A stretch of 64,000 nt of DNA from Chryseolinea soli (lineage in GTDB: Bacteria > Bacteroidota > Bacteroidia > Cytophagales > Cyclobacteriaceae), in NCBI RefSeq assembly GCF_003589925.1, contig NZ_CP032382.1:2852001-2916000 (forward strand), in the 5' to 3' direction. The position numbers and the translations under genes are program-made. Numbering within the stretch: the first letter of the stretch is position 1; every line of letters starts with the position of its first letter. The notes beneath the pieces are model-generated. The model did not search any database. It worked only from the letters and a program-made list of their open reading frames with translations, and was not told the origin of the DNA. Shown here in pieces: positions 8,996 to 17,499 of this stretch.

Positions 8996-10023
8996 ACCTC
9001 GTGATACAGTCGTTTGGGAAGGAGTATGAATACAGACGGGCCATCCTGACGATCTATAGTTTTTATGCCCACTATGGCTGGCCAACGACGGCGCGCGTGA
9101 TCTTGTTTACCGACAACGAAGCATACTTTAAGCCCTATTTGGAACCTTTCGCGGTTGACTACATTTTTTTGTCGCCCGAGAAAATAAAGACCATGCGGGG
9201 TGCGATCGATTTTCTTCACCGGATGAAGATCGCGCTTATTGACGAAGCACTTCAGCGTTCCAATGACAAGATCTTTTATGTGGATTCGGATACCTTTTTT
9301 ATTGCCAATCCGGAATCTGTCGAGAAAGCCGTGGCACCGGATGTGGCGTTTATGCATTTAAAGGAGTACGATTTTGCCAGTTTGAAAGACAAGCCCCTGC
9401 CCGCGGGCAAGACCTTTCGTGCATTTTATGAATTGATCGTGTCGCAGCGTTTTCGCGGAGCAAACAACGACGACCTCGAAGTTTTGCCTGGTGCTGAGTC
9501 TTGGAATGCCGGTGTCATGGCGTTGCATCCCGCGCAACGTGCTTGGCTGGCCGATGTGTATGCGTTGACAGATCAGTTCTACCCGGCTACGCACAATCAC
9601 GCCAGTGAGCAGTACGCCTTTTCGATCGTGCTCCAGCAACGGGCAGAACTTCGCCCTTGCGACGATGTGGTCTATCACTATTGGTATCGCATCGAGAAGC
9701 GGATTGCCGATCTTTGGCTGGAAAAACACATCCACCTGGATTGGTGCGCCCTGCCGGTGCAGCGCCGGCTCGACGACATCCGGAAGATGACCGGTATACT
9801 CCCCGCTCAATTCGCGAACCACCTGCTCATGATTCAAGACCGGGCCATTCAATCGTTTAATGAAAATAAATTCGCGGAGGGCAGACACTATGCTTTCCGT
9901 GCGTTGCTGCGCAAGCCTTGGGACATTAAGTTTTTGCGTGATGTGGCTTACCACCTGCGACGCGGCTGGCAAGGCGCGATACCTCACACCATCCAGACAC
10001 AACAGCATGAAGGAAGCAATTAA
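8992..10023 (+). CDS. Glycosyltransferase-like protein with DxD motif
   Basis: The 343-residue product has a GT-A-like arrangement: opening strand MNLVIQSFGKEYEYRRAILTIYSFY, a DxD (KIFYVDSDTFFI) near residue 100, and ESWNAGVMALHP, equivalent to the NSGVMLMD of GT8 enzymes. It is a distant relative of the GT8 gene before it and probably transfers a further sugar onto the same glycan. The start at 8992 overlaps the previous stop (ATGA). It has no membrane segment. Confidence 0.7.
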   Translation: MNLVIQSFGKEYEYRRAILTIYSFYAHYGWPTTARVILFTDNEAYFKPYLEPFAVDYIFLSPEKIKTMRGAIDFLHRMKIALIDEALQRSNDKIFYVDSDTFFIANPESVEKAVAPDVAFMHLKEYDFASLKDKPLPAGKTFRAFYELIVSQRFRGANNDDLEVLPGAESWNAGVMALHPAQRAWLADVYALTDQFYPATHNHASEQYAFSIVLQQRAELRPCDDVVYHYWYRIEKRIADLWLEKHIHLDWCALPVQRRLDDIRKMTGILPAQFANHLLMIQDRAIQSFNENKFAEGRHYAFRALLRKPWDIKFLRDVAYHLRRGWQGAIPHTIQTQQHEGSN

Positions 10024-10891
10024 GGTCGGTTTTTGTGTGGCCTACGATTGGTATCTGTTGGAGCATGCGCTGCCGCTGATCTACAACGCCGCCGACATGA
10101 TCTGCCTGTCGCTCGACAAAGATCGCATCAGTTGGAGCGGTCACCCCTATGCATTCGATACGGCTGCGTTTCAACAATTGGTGGCCCGACTTGATCCGGA
10201 TAAAAAGATCCGTGTGATCGAAGAAGACTATCACCTGCCCGACCTGACGCCGATGCAAAACGAAGTACGCCAGCGCAACCGTATCGCCCAACACTTTGGC
10301 CCCGGCGGCTGGTTTGTTCAGCTTGACTGTGATGAGTATTTTCTCGACTTCGATGGATTCGTCGCGTACCTGCGGTCGCTCACATCGCGACGGACGAAAC
10401 GCGCGAACGTGGCCTGCGCATGGATTATCTTATATAAGCAGACCCCAGAAGGCTTTCTGTATGTTGACCCTGTAGACAAGACAAAAACCGAATTCATGCA
10501 AATTGCCACACGCGAGCCGGGATATGAGTATGGAAGGCGAAATGGCAATTTTAATATTATTACAAACTTTGCGATCCTGCATCAGTCGTGGGCGCGGAGT
10601 CGCGAGGAGATAAGGGATAAAATTTATAACTGGGGGCACAGCACGGATTTCGACAAGGAGAAATACTTCGCTGCCTGGGAAGGCTTCGATGCCACCAACT
10701 TTGCCACAGCGAAAGATGTTCACCCCCTCCAATCGGGGTTATGGCCGCGTCTGAATTTCGTGAAAGGAAAAACGATAGCCGATCTCTTGAAGAATTTCCC
10801 CACGCACACCATGCCGGCCTATTCGACGGTGGATTTGTTTTTTAGAAATTCGCGGCTCTTTTCGAAACTCCGAAGTCTACTGAAAAAATGA
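10007..10891 (+). CDS. Glycosyltransferase family 2-like protein
   Basis: The 294-residue product begins MKEAIKVGFCVAYDWYLLEHALPLIY and carries GGWFVQLDCDEYFLDFDGF near residue 105, the pattern of the Glyco_tranf_2_4 / GT92-like group in which the DxDE residues bind metal and donor. A later WGHSTDFDKEKYF segment is also characteristic. The start at 10007 overlaps the preceding gene by 17 nt; a longer open frame upstream lies inside that gene. The precise sugar is not predictable. Confidence 0.7.
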   Translation: MKEAIKVGFCVAYDWYLLEHALPLIYNAADMICLSLDKDRISWSGHPYAFDTAAFQQLVARLDPDKKIRVIEEDYHLPDLTPMQNEVRQRNRIAQHFGPGGWFVQLDCDEYFLDFDGFVAYLRSLTSRRTKRANVACAWIILYKQTPEGFLYVDPVDKTKTEFMQIATREPGYEYGRRNGNFNIITNFAILHQSWARSREEIRDKIYNWGHSTDFDKEKYFAAWEGFDATNFATAKDVHPLQSGLWPRLNFVKGKTIADLLKNFPTHTMPAYSTVDLFFRNSRLFSKLRSLLKK

Positions 10892-11790
10892 CGATACGCC
10901 CTGCCCTTTCCGTGATTGTACCAACCTACCAGGGTGCCCAGCGAATAATGAACACCCTGGGTTCGCTGGAGAAGCAATCCTTCCGCGATTTCGAGGTCAT
11001 CGTTGTCATCGACGGCAGCACGGACGATACGAAAACGCGGGTGCAGCAAGCTTCATTTCGTTTCCCCCTTTTGGTGCACGAACAGCCGAACAAAGGACGC
11101 GCCGGTGCGCGCAATGCCGGGGCGGCCCTTGCTCAAGCGCACGCCCTTATTTTTTTGGATGACGACCTTACGTTCGACGACAGCTTGTTGAAAAAGTATG
11201 AGGCGCTGGCGGAACAGGGTCACCCCATCGCTGTGGGAAGCGCCTATGCCGTGCCCGTGAAAGAAAGGGACGAATTCTTTCACTTCGCCGAATACCTTAA
11301 CACCAAGTGGGAATCGGGGCTGGCGAAAGCGACGAGGGAGGTGCTGAAAAAACCGTATCTCAACGCGCAGAACTGCCTGATCCGTCGCGACGTGTTTGAA
11401 TTGTTGGGAGGCTTCGACGATCGTCTGCGTGATGCCGAGGACTTTGCCCTGGCCGTCGCGGCATTCGAAAAGAAGATCCCGATTCTGCTCGACGCCGAGA
11501 TCCGGGTGGGCCACCATCTTCAGCCCGATTTCAAAACCTATGCCCGGCGTTTGGTGGAATATCAAAACGCACGGCAAGCGTTGGCACAACTGATGCCAGC
11601 AGCCAACCACTACATGACCACGCAAGTCCAGCGAAGTCGCGCCAAGACGATTTTCTACAAAATGGTGTCGGCGCAAGCGTGGATCGATTTGGTGGACAAA
11701 GGTTTGTTCATGATCCTGCCGCGTGCACTCCGTTTCCGGATCTATGATTTGCTGCTGACGGCCTATTCCGTTACACGCGTGGTCACGTGA
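10888..11790 (+). CDS. GT2 family glycosyltransferase
   Basis: The 300-residue product has the classical GT2 N-terminus (LSVIVPTYQGAQRIMNTLGSLEKQ), a DGSTDDT donor motif, GRAGARNAGAALAQ, and a LIFLDDDLTFDDSLL metal site near residue 92. The C-terminal part has a hydrophobic helix or two that may touch the membrane. It is coupled to the previous gene by ATGA at 10888-10891 and is the last gene of the first plus-strand run; the next gene is convergent with a 7-nt gap. Confidence 0.87.
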   Translation: MTIRPALSVIVPTYQGAQRIMNTLGSLEKQSFRDFEVIVVIDGSTDDTKTRVQQASFRFPLLVHEQPNKGRAGARNAGAALAQAHALIFLDDDLTFDDSLLKKYEALAEQGHPIAVGSAYAVPVKERDEFFHFAEYLNTKWESGLAKATREVLKKPYLNAQNCLIRRDVFELLGGFDDRLRDAEDFALAVAAFEKKIPILLDAEIRVGHHLQPDFKTYARRLVEYQNARQALAQLMPAANHYMTTQVQRSRAKTIFYKMVSAQAWIDLVDKGLFMILPRALRFRIYDLLLTAYSVTRVVT

Positions 11791-11797
11791 GTGATCA

Positions 11798-12808
11798 TCA
11801 CACCTGCACTCGCATCACCTTCAGCGCGGGTTTGTAAATTAGTTTTGAATGGCGGGCATTCATCTCCCGCGACTGCGAGGGAATGTCGCGCAGGAAGTAA
11901 GGGAAGAGAACGCGGTAGGCATGTAAGACTTTTTTCAACAGCGTGCGCGTGGCAGCCGTGCAGAAAGGCATCGTCACCAAGATGGTGAGACAATTTATGC
12001 AGCCCACGAGCAGATAACCGATGTAGTGCAGCCATCCTTTTTTGTACCACACTAACGACAAGGACAGTCGCGATTGAATATACATCAAGTCCCGCGGCGC
12101 ACTTTTGCCACCCAGGTGAATGATGGAAGCTTCCGGAAAATAATAGACAGCATAGTTTTTGGCGATGCGTTCGCGGATCCACTCGGTGTCTTCACAATAC
12201 ATAAAAAAATCAGTATCGAAATAGCCGGTATCGCGGGCCACGTCGGCGCGCAGGAACATGAACGCGCCCGACACATCGCCCACCCGTTGCGTGCGGGTGA
12301 AGTCGAAGTTTTGATGTTTGTCGCGGCCAAGGCGACGCACGATGGCGTGGGCAATTGGATTCTCGAGCTTGAAAAAGGTCCACAAATTATTGTGGAGGTA
12401 GGGCCACACGGAAGGTTGAAGGGTTTTGTCTTCGTTCAACAACCGGCAGCCCAGCAGGCCAATGTTTTGCGCTTGGGCAAACGGCGAAGTCATGAACGTG
12501 AAGCATTGTTCCAGCGCTCCGGGCAACACGATGGTGTCGGAATTGAGCAGCAGGAAAAATTGACCCCGGGCCACGGCCATACCCTCGTTGTTTGCCCGGC
12601 CAAAACCAAGATTCTCACCGGCTTTGATCAACACAAGTCCCGGAAAAAGTTCGGCAAAGGTGTCGGCAGGCCGGTCTGTCGAATGATTGTCCACCAAGAT
12701 GATCTCAAACGAGACCCGCGTCGGATCCAGTGTTTGGTAAATAGATTCGATGCAGGCCCGGGTGAGGTCGAATGTGTTGAAATTGACAATCACAATGGAG
12801 AGATCCAT
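11798..12808 (-). CDS. GT2 family glycosyltransferase, WbbL/rhamnosyltransferase-like
   Basis: The 336-residue product has the GT2 core: LSIVIVNFNTFDLTRACIES, ILVDNHSTD, NLGFGRANNEGMAVARG and FFLLLNSDTIVLPGAL (metal site), then CEDTEWIRERI and a C-terminal pair of hydrophobic segments (IGYLLVGCINCLTILVTMPF). Layout and motifs match the rhamnosyltransferase-like WbbL group, but donor specificity cannot be assigned. It forms a two-gene minus-strand unit with the methyltransferase gene 3 nt upstream. Confidence 0.85.
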   Translation of the reverse strand: MDLSIVIVNFNTFDLTRACIESIYQTLDPTRVSFEIILVDNHSTDRPADTFAELFPGLVLIKAGENLGFGRANNEGMAVARGQFFLLLNSDTIVLPGALEQCFTFMTSPFAQAQNIGLLGCRLLNEDKTLQPSVWPYLHNNLWTFFKLENPIAHAIVRRLGRDKHQNFDFTRTQRVGDVSGAFMFLRADVARDTGYFDTDFFMYCEDTEWIRERIAKNYAVYYFPEASIIHLGGKSAPRDLMYIQSRLSLSLVWYKKGWLHYIGYLLVGCINCLTILVTMPFCTAATRTLLKKVLHAYRVLFPYFLRDIPSQSREMNARHSKLIYKPALKVMRVQV

Positions 12809-12811
12809 GTG

Positions 12812-13438
12812 TTACCGGGGTTTGGCTTGGATGCCGTACTGCAGGAATTGTGACTCGGCCCAGTAGCCGAGTGTGGCAATATTGAAGAGGTAGAATTTCT
12901 TTGAGTCGGTCGGTCGAATGCCTTGCTGGGTCGCAATGTCGTAGCCGCACTCCTGGAACATGCGCTCGATGCTCTTCTTTGTGAAGAAACGCAAGTGGGT
13001 CTTGTCGAAAATGCCAGCCTCCTCATACTTCCAATCGCGCGACAGCAGCATTTGCATAAAGTCGTGAAAGTATAAAATGTTGGGAATGGAAGTGACAATG
13101 ACACCCCCGGGGTTGAGCAGCTCCCTGCAGTAGCGCAGTGCGCTCCAGGGATCGACCAGGTGCTCCAGGACATCGTTGAACGAAATGACATCGAACTTTC
13201 TTTCGATCTTCAGCGAACGGTCGAAGTAGCCGTTAATAACCTTGTCCAGTTTTTTTTGGGCTTCCAGCGAAGGCTCGTATACAGGTTCCACGCCCCACAC
13301 TTCACAGTGAAAGGTTTCTTTTACAAGCGCTGCAAAGTATCCTTCACCACAACCCACGTCCAGCAGCGACGTGATACCGGGAGGGATGAAGGCAAGCATC
13401 TCCGAGCGATTCAATTTATAGTATTGCGCGTTAGGCAT
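12812..13438 (-). CDS. Class I SAM-dependent methyltransferase
   Basis: The 208-residue product has a Methyltransf_23-like core: SLLDVGCGEGYFAAL (SAM motif I) around residue 26, VWGVEP, FDVISFNDVLEHLVDPWSAL, and PGGVIVTSIPN. It probably modifies a glycan or glycan precursor. The ATG at 13438 is preferred; a TTG at 13456 would add six residues. It sits 3 nt ahead of the GT2 gene on the same strand, and the pair may add and methylate one residue. Confidence 0.82.
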   Translation of the reverse strand: MPNAQYYKLNRSEMLAFIPPGITSLLDVGCGEGYFAALVKETFHCEVWGVEPVYEPSLEAQKKLDKVINGYFDRSLKIERKFDVISFNDVLEHLVDPWSALRYCRELLNPGGVIVTSIPNILYFHDFMQMLLSRDWKYEEAGIFDKTHLRFFTKKSIERMFQECGYDIATQQGIRPTDSKKFYLFNIATLGYWAESQFLQYGIQAKPR

Positions 13439-13515
13439 ATCCCGGTTTTTCGTCAAAAATAAATATAAATGTGATAAACCTTTTTTAGTAACATTGATCT
13501 TTTATTTGTACCGCA

Positions 13516-14622
13516 TTGAGGAGGAAGATCGTCTATATCGTCTCGGATGTCGAGAAATCGCTTGCTTTTGAGTGGATGGCTGCCCATTTCAAGAGCCATG
13601 CCGAGCTTTTCTTTCTTCTGATCGGCAAGCGACAGACCGCGCTCATTTCCTTCCTGGAGCAGACCGGGGTGCGCTACCAGGTGGTGGCCGACGAAGATGG
13701 GGCATCGTTCTTCCGAAAGTGGCTGACAGTGCTGTCGCTGTTGCAAAGGGAGCGACCCCACGTCGTGCATGCGCACCTGTGGCGGGCCCAACTCATGGGC
13801 ATGACCGCTGCGTGGTTGCTGCGCGTTCCGAAGCGAATATTCACACGTCACCATGCTGCCTTGCACCACGAAGTGTATCCCACCGGGTTGAAGTGGGATA
13901 AGCTGTGCAATCGATTGGCTACCGGCATCGTAGCCATTTCACAAAATGTTCAAAATATTCTCACCCAATGGGAGGGCGTGGCACCCGCTAAAGTACACCT
14001 GATACACCACGGCTTCGACCTCGCGTACTTTGCGCAGCCAGACCCGCAAGCAGTGGCCAACCTAAGGCAAAGGCACGGGCTTCCTGCGCGTGGCCCTATG
14101 ATCGGCGTCATTGCCCGCTACCTGGAATTGAAGGGCATTCCGTACGTGGTGGAGGCCTTTAAAACTATCCGAAGGGAATTTCCAGACGCGTTTCTCATTC
14201 TGGCCAACGCCCATGGCGTGTATGCACCGGTCATCAAAAAAAGCCTGGCCGATGTTCCAGTGGAAGCCTACAAAGAGGTTATCTTTGAAAATGACCTGGC
14301 GTCATTGTATGCCGTGATGGATGTCTTTGTTCACGTGCCCACGGGCCCTCATGTAGAAGCTTTTGGACAAACTTATGTAGAAGCCTTGGCCGCGGGTGTG
14401 CCCGCGGTATTTACGCTTTCGGGCGTAGCACCGGAATTTATCGTGAACCGGAAGAACGCTTGTGTGGTGGGGTTCCGAAATGCCGGCGACATCGCTTCCG
14501 CGATCACCGACATTTGGCAAAATGATGCGCTGCGTGAAAACCTGATCACCGAAGGAAAGCGGTCGGTACAATCGTTCAGCCTGGAGCACATGCTGCATAA
14601 ACTGGAAGCCTTGTACGCCTGA
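13516..14622 (+). CDS. GT4 family glycosyltransferase
   Basis: The 368-residue product has a GT-B fold: KIVYIVSDVEKSLAFEWMA, HVVHAHLWRAQLMG, FTRHHAALHHE, IGVIARYLELKGIPYVVEAF, and VPTGPHVEAFGQTYVEALAAGVPAVFT, the GT4 E-x7-E donor loop near residue 285. It should act on the lipid-linked intermediate at the cytoplasmic membrane. The only reasonable start is a TTG at 13516; the next in-frame ATG removes the first beta strand. It is divergent from the methyltransferase gene by about 77 nt. Confidence 0.85.
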   Translation: MRRKIVYIVSDVEKSLAFEWMAAHFKSHAELFFLLIGKRQTALISFLEQTGVRYQVVADEDGASFFRKWLTVLSLLQRERPHVVHAHLWRAQLMGMTAAWLLRVPKRIFTRHHAALHHEVYPTGLKWDKLCNRLATGIVAISQNVQNILTQWEGVAPAKVHLIHHGFDLAYFAQPDPQAVANLRQRHGLPARGPMIGVIARYLELKGIPYVVEAFKTIRREFPDAFLILANAHGVYAPVIKKSLADVPVEAYKEVIFENDLASLYAVMDVFVHVPTGPHVEAFGQTYVEALAAGVPAVFTLSGVAPEFIVNRKNACVVGFRNAGDIASAITDIWQNDALRENLITEGKRSVQSFSLEHMLHKLEALYA

Positions 14623-14659
14623 TCGCCATGAGTCCATCATCAATTGATATCAAAACAGC

Positions 14660-15652
14660 ATGACCCCACCGGATGATATAAGACTCATCAATCCCATCAA
14701 CAAAAAGCCATTGACGGCCCGCAACGGACAATTGGTTGACGACGCGGGAAATTCATTTCCGCTAAAAGAAGGCGCCTATCGCTTTGTGCACGACGACAAC
14801 TACACAGCCAACTTCGGGTTTCAATGGAATAAGTTTCAGAAAACACAGATCGACCGCTTTCAACGCACGGTAGATCAAAGCCGCGAACGTTTTTTTGCCG
14901 TGACCCAGTGGGATAAGATCGATCTCGCCGATCAGAATATCCTGGAGGTGGGCTCTGGCGCCGGTCGCTTTTCGCAGATCGTGCTCAATCACACGCATGC
15001 TAATTTGTATAGTGTCGACTATAGCAACGCCGTGGAGGCCAACTTCCGGAACAACGGTCCGCATCCTCGTTTCCATCTTTTCCAGGCCAGCGTATACGAT
15101 TTGCCGTTTGCCCCCGCGCAGTTCGACAAAGTTTTTTGTTTTGGAGTTTTGCAACATACCCCCGACTTCAAACGCTCGGTGGGTGCGCTGGCAGAGATGG
15201 TGAAGCCGGGCGGCGAATTGATCGTGGATTTTTACCCGGTGAAGGGATGGTACACGAAGCTTCACGCCAAGTATCTATTGAGGCCTTTCACCCGGAATAT
15301 GAACCATGAAAGATTGTTATCACGCATTGAAGCGAATGCCGGGTGGCTCATTTCGGCTTCCCGATTTTTCGACGCCATTGGTTTAGGTCGGATCGTGAAT
15401 CGATTCCTGCCCGTGTGCGATATTCGCACCACCATTCCGCGTGGGCTCGACAAAACTGCCTTGCGGGAATGGGTTATTCTTGACACCTTCGATATGTTTT
15501 CGCCGGCGCACGATCATCCACAGCGTTTGGAGGTGGTGGGGCAATGGTTCAAGTCGTTCCAGCTCACGGATGTGGAATTGCTGACGATCCCCTACGGCGA
15601 CGGCAACACGGTGACGGCCGTTCGCGGGAAGAAGCCGGCGACCGTAAACTAA
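14660..15652 (+). CDS. SAM-dependent methyltransferase with N-terminal Trm112-like segment
   Basis: In the 330-residue product, residues 1-45 (RLINPINKKPLTARNGQLVDD, NSFPLKEGAYRFV) resemble a Trm112-like leader lacking cysteines. The catalytic domain has ILEVGSGAGRFSQ (motif I, near residue 95), LYSVDYS, FDKVFCFGVLQHTPD and KPGGELIVDFYP. Such proteins are frequent in bacterial polysaccharide clusters. It is followed 13 nt later by a GT2 gene. The methyl acceptor is unknown. Confidence 0.83.
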   Translation: MTPPDDIRLINPINKKPLTARNGQLVDDAGNSFPLKEGAYRFVHDDNYTANFGFQWNKFQKTQIDRFQRTVDQSRERFFAVTQWDKIDLADQNILEVGSGAGRFSQIVLNHTHANLYSVDYSNAVEANFRNNGPHPRFHLFQASVYDLPFAPAQFDKVFCFGVLQHTPDFKRSVGALAEMVKPGGELIVDFYPVKGWYTKLHAKYLLRPFTRNMNHERLLSRIEANAGWLISASRFFDAIGLGRIVNRFLPVCDIRTTIPRGLDKTALREWVILDTFDMFSPAHDHPQRLEVVGQWFKSFQLTDVELLTIPYGDGNTVTAVRGKKPATVN

Positions 15653-15665
15653 CTGAATTACACCT

Positions 15666-16553
15666 ATGCCAGATATATTTTTCTCCATCGTCATTCCCAC
15701 CTACAATCGCGCAGGCTATATCCGCAAAACCGTAGAGTCGTTGTTGCAGCAACACGATTCCGCCTACGAGATCATTGTGGTGGATGACGGCAGTACCGAC
15801 AACACCGAGGAGGTGCTGGCACACATCAAAAGCGACAAAGTTTCCTATCATAAAAAAGCCAACGCCGAACGCGGTGCCGCCCGCAACTACGGGGCGCGGC
15901 TGGCCAAGGGTACGTACATCAACTTTTTTGATTCCGACGACGTGGCGTATCCCAACCACGTGGGCGAAGCCCGCAAGGCCATTATCAGCCTTAACCAACC
16001 GGAGGTGATCCACCTCGGCTACGACGTGAAGGACCCTGAAGGCAAGTTGTTGCGGACCGTCGACGCTTTTCCTCCTACGATCAACGATGCGTTGATCAAT
16101 GGTAATCACCTCAGTTGTAACGCTGTGTTTGTGCGCCGCGACATCGCTGCCCAATGGCCCTTCAGCGAAAACCGCCTGCTGTCGGCATCCGAAGATTATG
16201 CCCTCTGGCTCAAGCTGGCCTCGCGCTATGATATTCATTGCTGGAACGTGATCACCTCTACGGTCGTGAACCACGAACTGCGCAGCGTGTTGACGATCAA
16301 CCTTGAAAAGTTTTTGCAGCGCATGGAGATCTTGTGCCAGGAGTTGAAGGCCGACGACGCCTTCCTGAAAAAGTATGGCAGCCGTTGGAGCACCTTCCGG
16401 TCGTATCGCGATATTTATATTGCCTTGCACCTGGCCATGGCCCGGTATCCGAAAAGAAAAAGTATTGCCTACCTTTGGCATGCCGCCCTGTTGCGGCCGC
16501 AGGTGGTGTTGACCCGGCGGTTTATGGCTGCCTTAAAAAATGTTTTAGTATGA
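15666..16553 (+). CDS. GT2 family glycosyltransferase
   Basis: The 295-residue product has a GT2 core: FSIVIPTYNRAGYIRKTVESLLQQ, IIVVDDGSTDNTEEVL, ERGAARNYGARLAKGTYINFFDSDDVAYP (metal-binding DSDD near residue 90), and SEDYALWLKLA. Its TGA overlaps the ATG of the epimerase gene (16550-16553), so the two are probably translationally coupled. Confidence 0.9.
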   Translation: MPDIFFSIVIPTYNRAGYIRKTVESLLQQHDSAYEIIVVDDGSTDNTEEVLAHIKSDKVSYHKKANAERGAARNYGARLAKGTYINFFDSDDVAYPNHVGEARKAIISLNQPEVIHLGYDVKDPEGKLLRTVDAFPPTINDALINGNHLSCNAVFVRRDIAAQWPFSENRLLSASEDYALWLKLASRYDIHCWNVITSTVVNHELRSVLTINLEKFLQRMEILCQELKADDAFLKKYGSRWSTFRSYRDIYIALHLAMARYPKRKSIAYLWHAALLRPQVVLTRRFMAALKNVLV

Positions 16554-17488
16554 CAAGAATATTGGTGACCGGCGGCGCCGGCAACATCGGGGCCTCGTTG
16601 GTAGAGCGACTGGTGAGTGACCCTGAGAACTACGTAGTGGTAGTCGACAACCTGAGCACAGGAAAATCCCACAACCTTTCCGAAGCAACGAAACACAGCA
16701 ACTCGAAATTTATAAAGTGCGATGTAAACGTACTAGAGGACATCATGCCTGTCATGACGGCCTATCGGTTTGACTACGTATTTCATTATGCCGCCGTAGT
16801 CGGTGTTCAGCGCACGCTTGAGAATCCCATTCACGTGCTGCGCGATATCGATGGCATCAAACACATTCTGAACCTCTGCAAAAACACAGGGGTCCGTCGT
16901 GTATTTTATTCCTCTTCGTCCGAAGTGTATGGCGAGCCCGTGGAGATCCCCCAACATGAAAAGACCACGCCGTTGAATTCGCGACTGCCCTATGCGATCG
17001 TGAAGAATTTAGGGGAGGCCTTCTGTCAGTCCTACTTCCAGGAATATGGTTTGAACTACACGATCTTTCGTTTTTTTAATACGTATGGCCCGCTTCAAAG
17101 CAGCGATTTTGTGCTGACAAAATTTATCAAGGCGGCGCTGAAGAACGAGTCCCTCACCATCTATGGCGACGGAAGCCAATCGAGAACGTTTTGTTATATT
17201 GACGACAATATGGAACTTACGCTGCGCGCGTTGAACGATGGGCACTTTATTAACGATGTGGTGAATGTGGGCAACGATGTTGAGGTGAGTATTTTGAATT
17301 TGGCCAAAGTGGTCATTAGCACCCTCGGCTCAACCTCGTCCGTCGTACATCTGCCACCGCTGAAAGAAGGCGATATGACGCGGCGCAAGCCCGACATTTC
17401 AAAAATGAAACATGTGCTGGGCCGCGAGCTGACGCCGTTGGAGGATGGCATCAAGCGTGTGGCCAATGCTTTGAAATTGCAGCGCTAA
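16550..17488 (+). CDS. NAD-dependent sugar epimerase/dehydratase (extended SDR)
   Basis: The 312-residue product has the Rossmann GGAGNIGASL dinucleotide motif at residues ~8-17, the catalytic SSSEVYGEP serine region, and the YAIVK active-site pair near residue 147. It belongs to the NDP-sugar epimerase/dehydratase group (GalE, UDP-glucuronate decarboxylase and similar), which makes activated sugars for the transferases around it. The exact substrate cannot be read from the motifs. The start at 16550 overlaps the previous stop; a longer open frame upstream lies inside the GT2 gene. Confidence 0.87.
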   Translation: MTRILVTGGAGNIGASLVERLVSDPENYVVVVDNLSTGKSHNLSEATKHSNSKFIKCDVNVLEDIMPVMTAYRFDYVFHYAAVVGVQRTLENPIHVLRDIDGIKHILNLCKNTGVRRVFYSSSSEVYGEPVEIPQHEKTTPLNSRLPYAIVKNLGEAFCQSYFQEYGLNYTIFRFFNTYGPLQSSDFVLTKFIKAALKNESLTIYGDGSQSRTFCYIDDNMELTLRALNDGHFINDVVNVGNDVEVSILNLAKVVISTLGSTSSVVHLPPLKEGDMTRRKPDISKMKHVLGRELTPLEDGIKRVANALKLQR

Positions 17489-17499
17489 CTAAAAATCCT

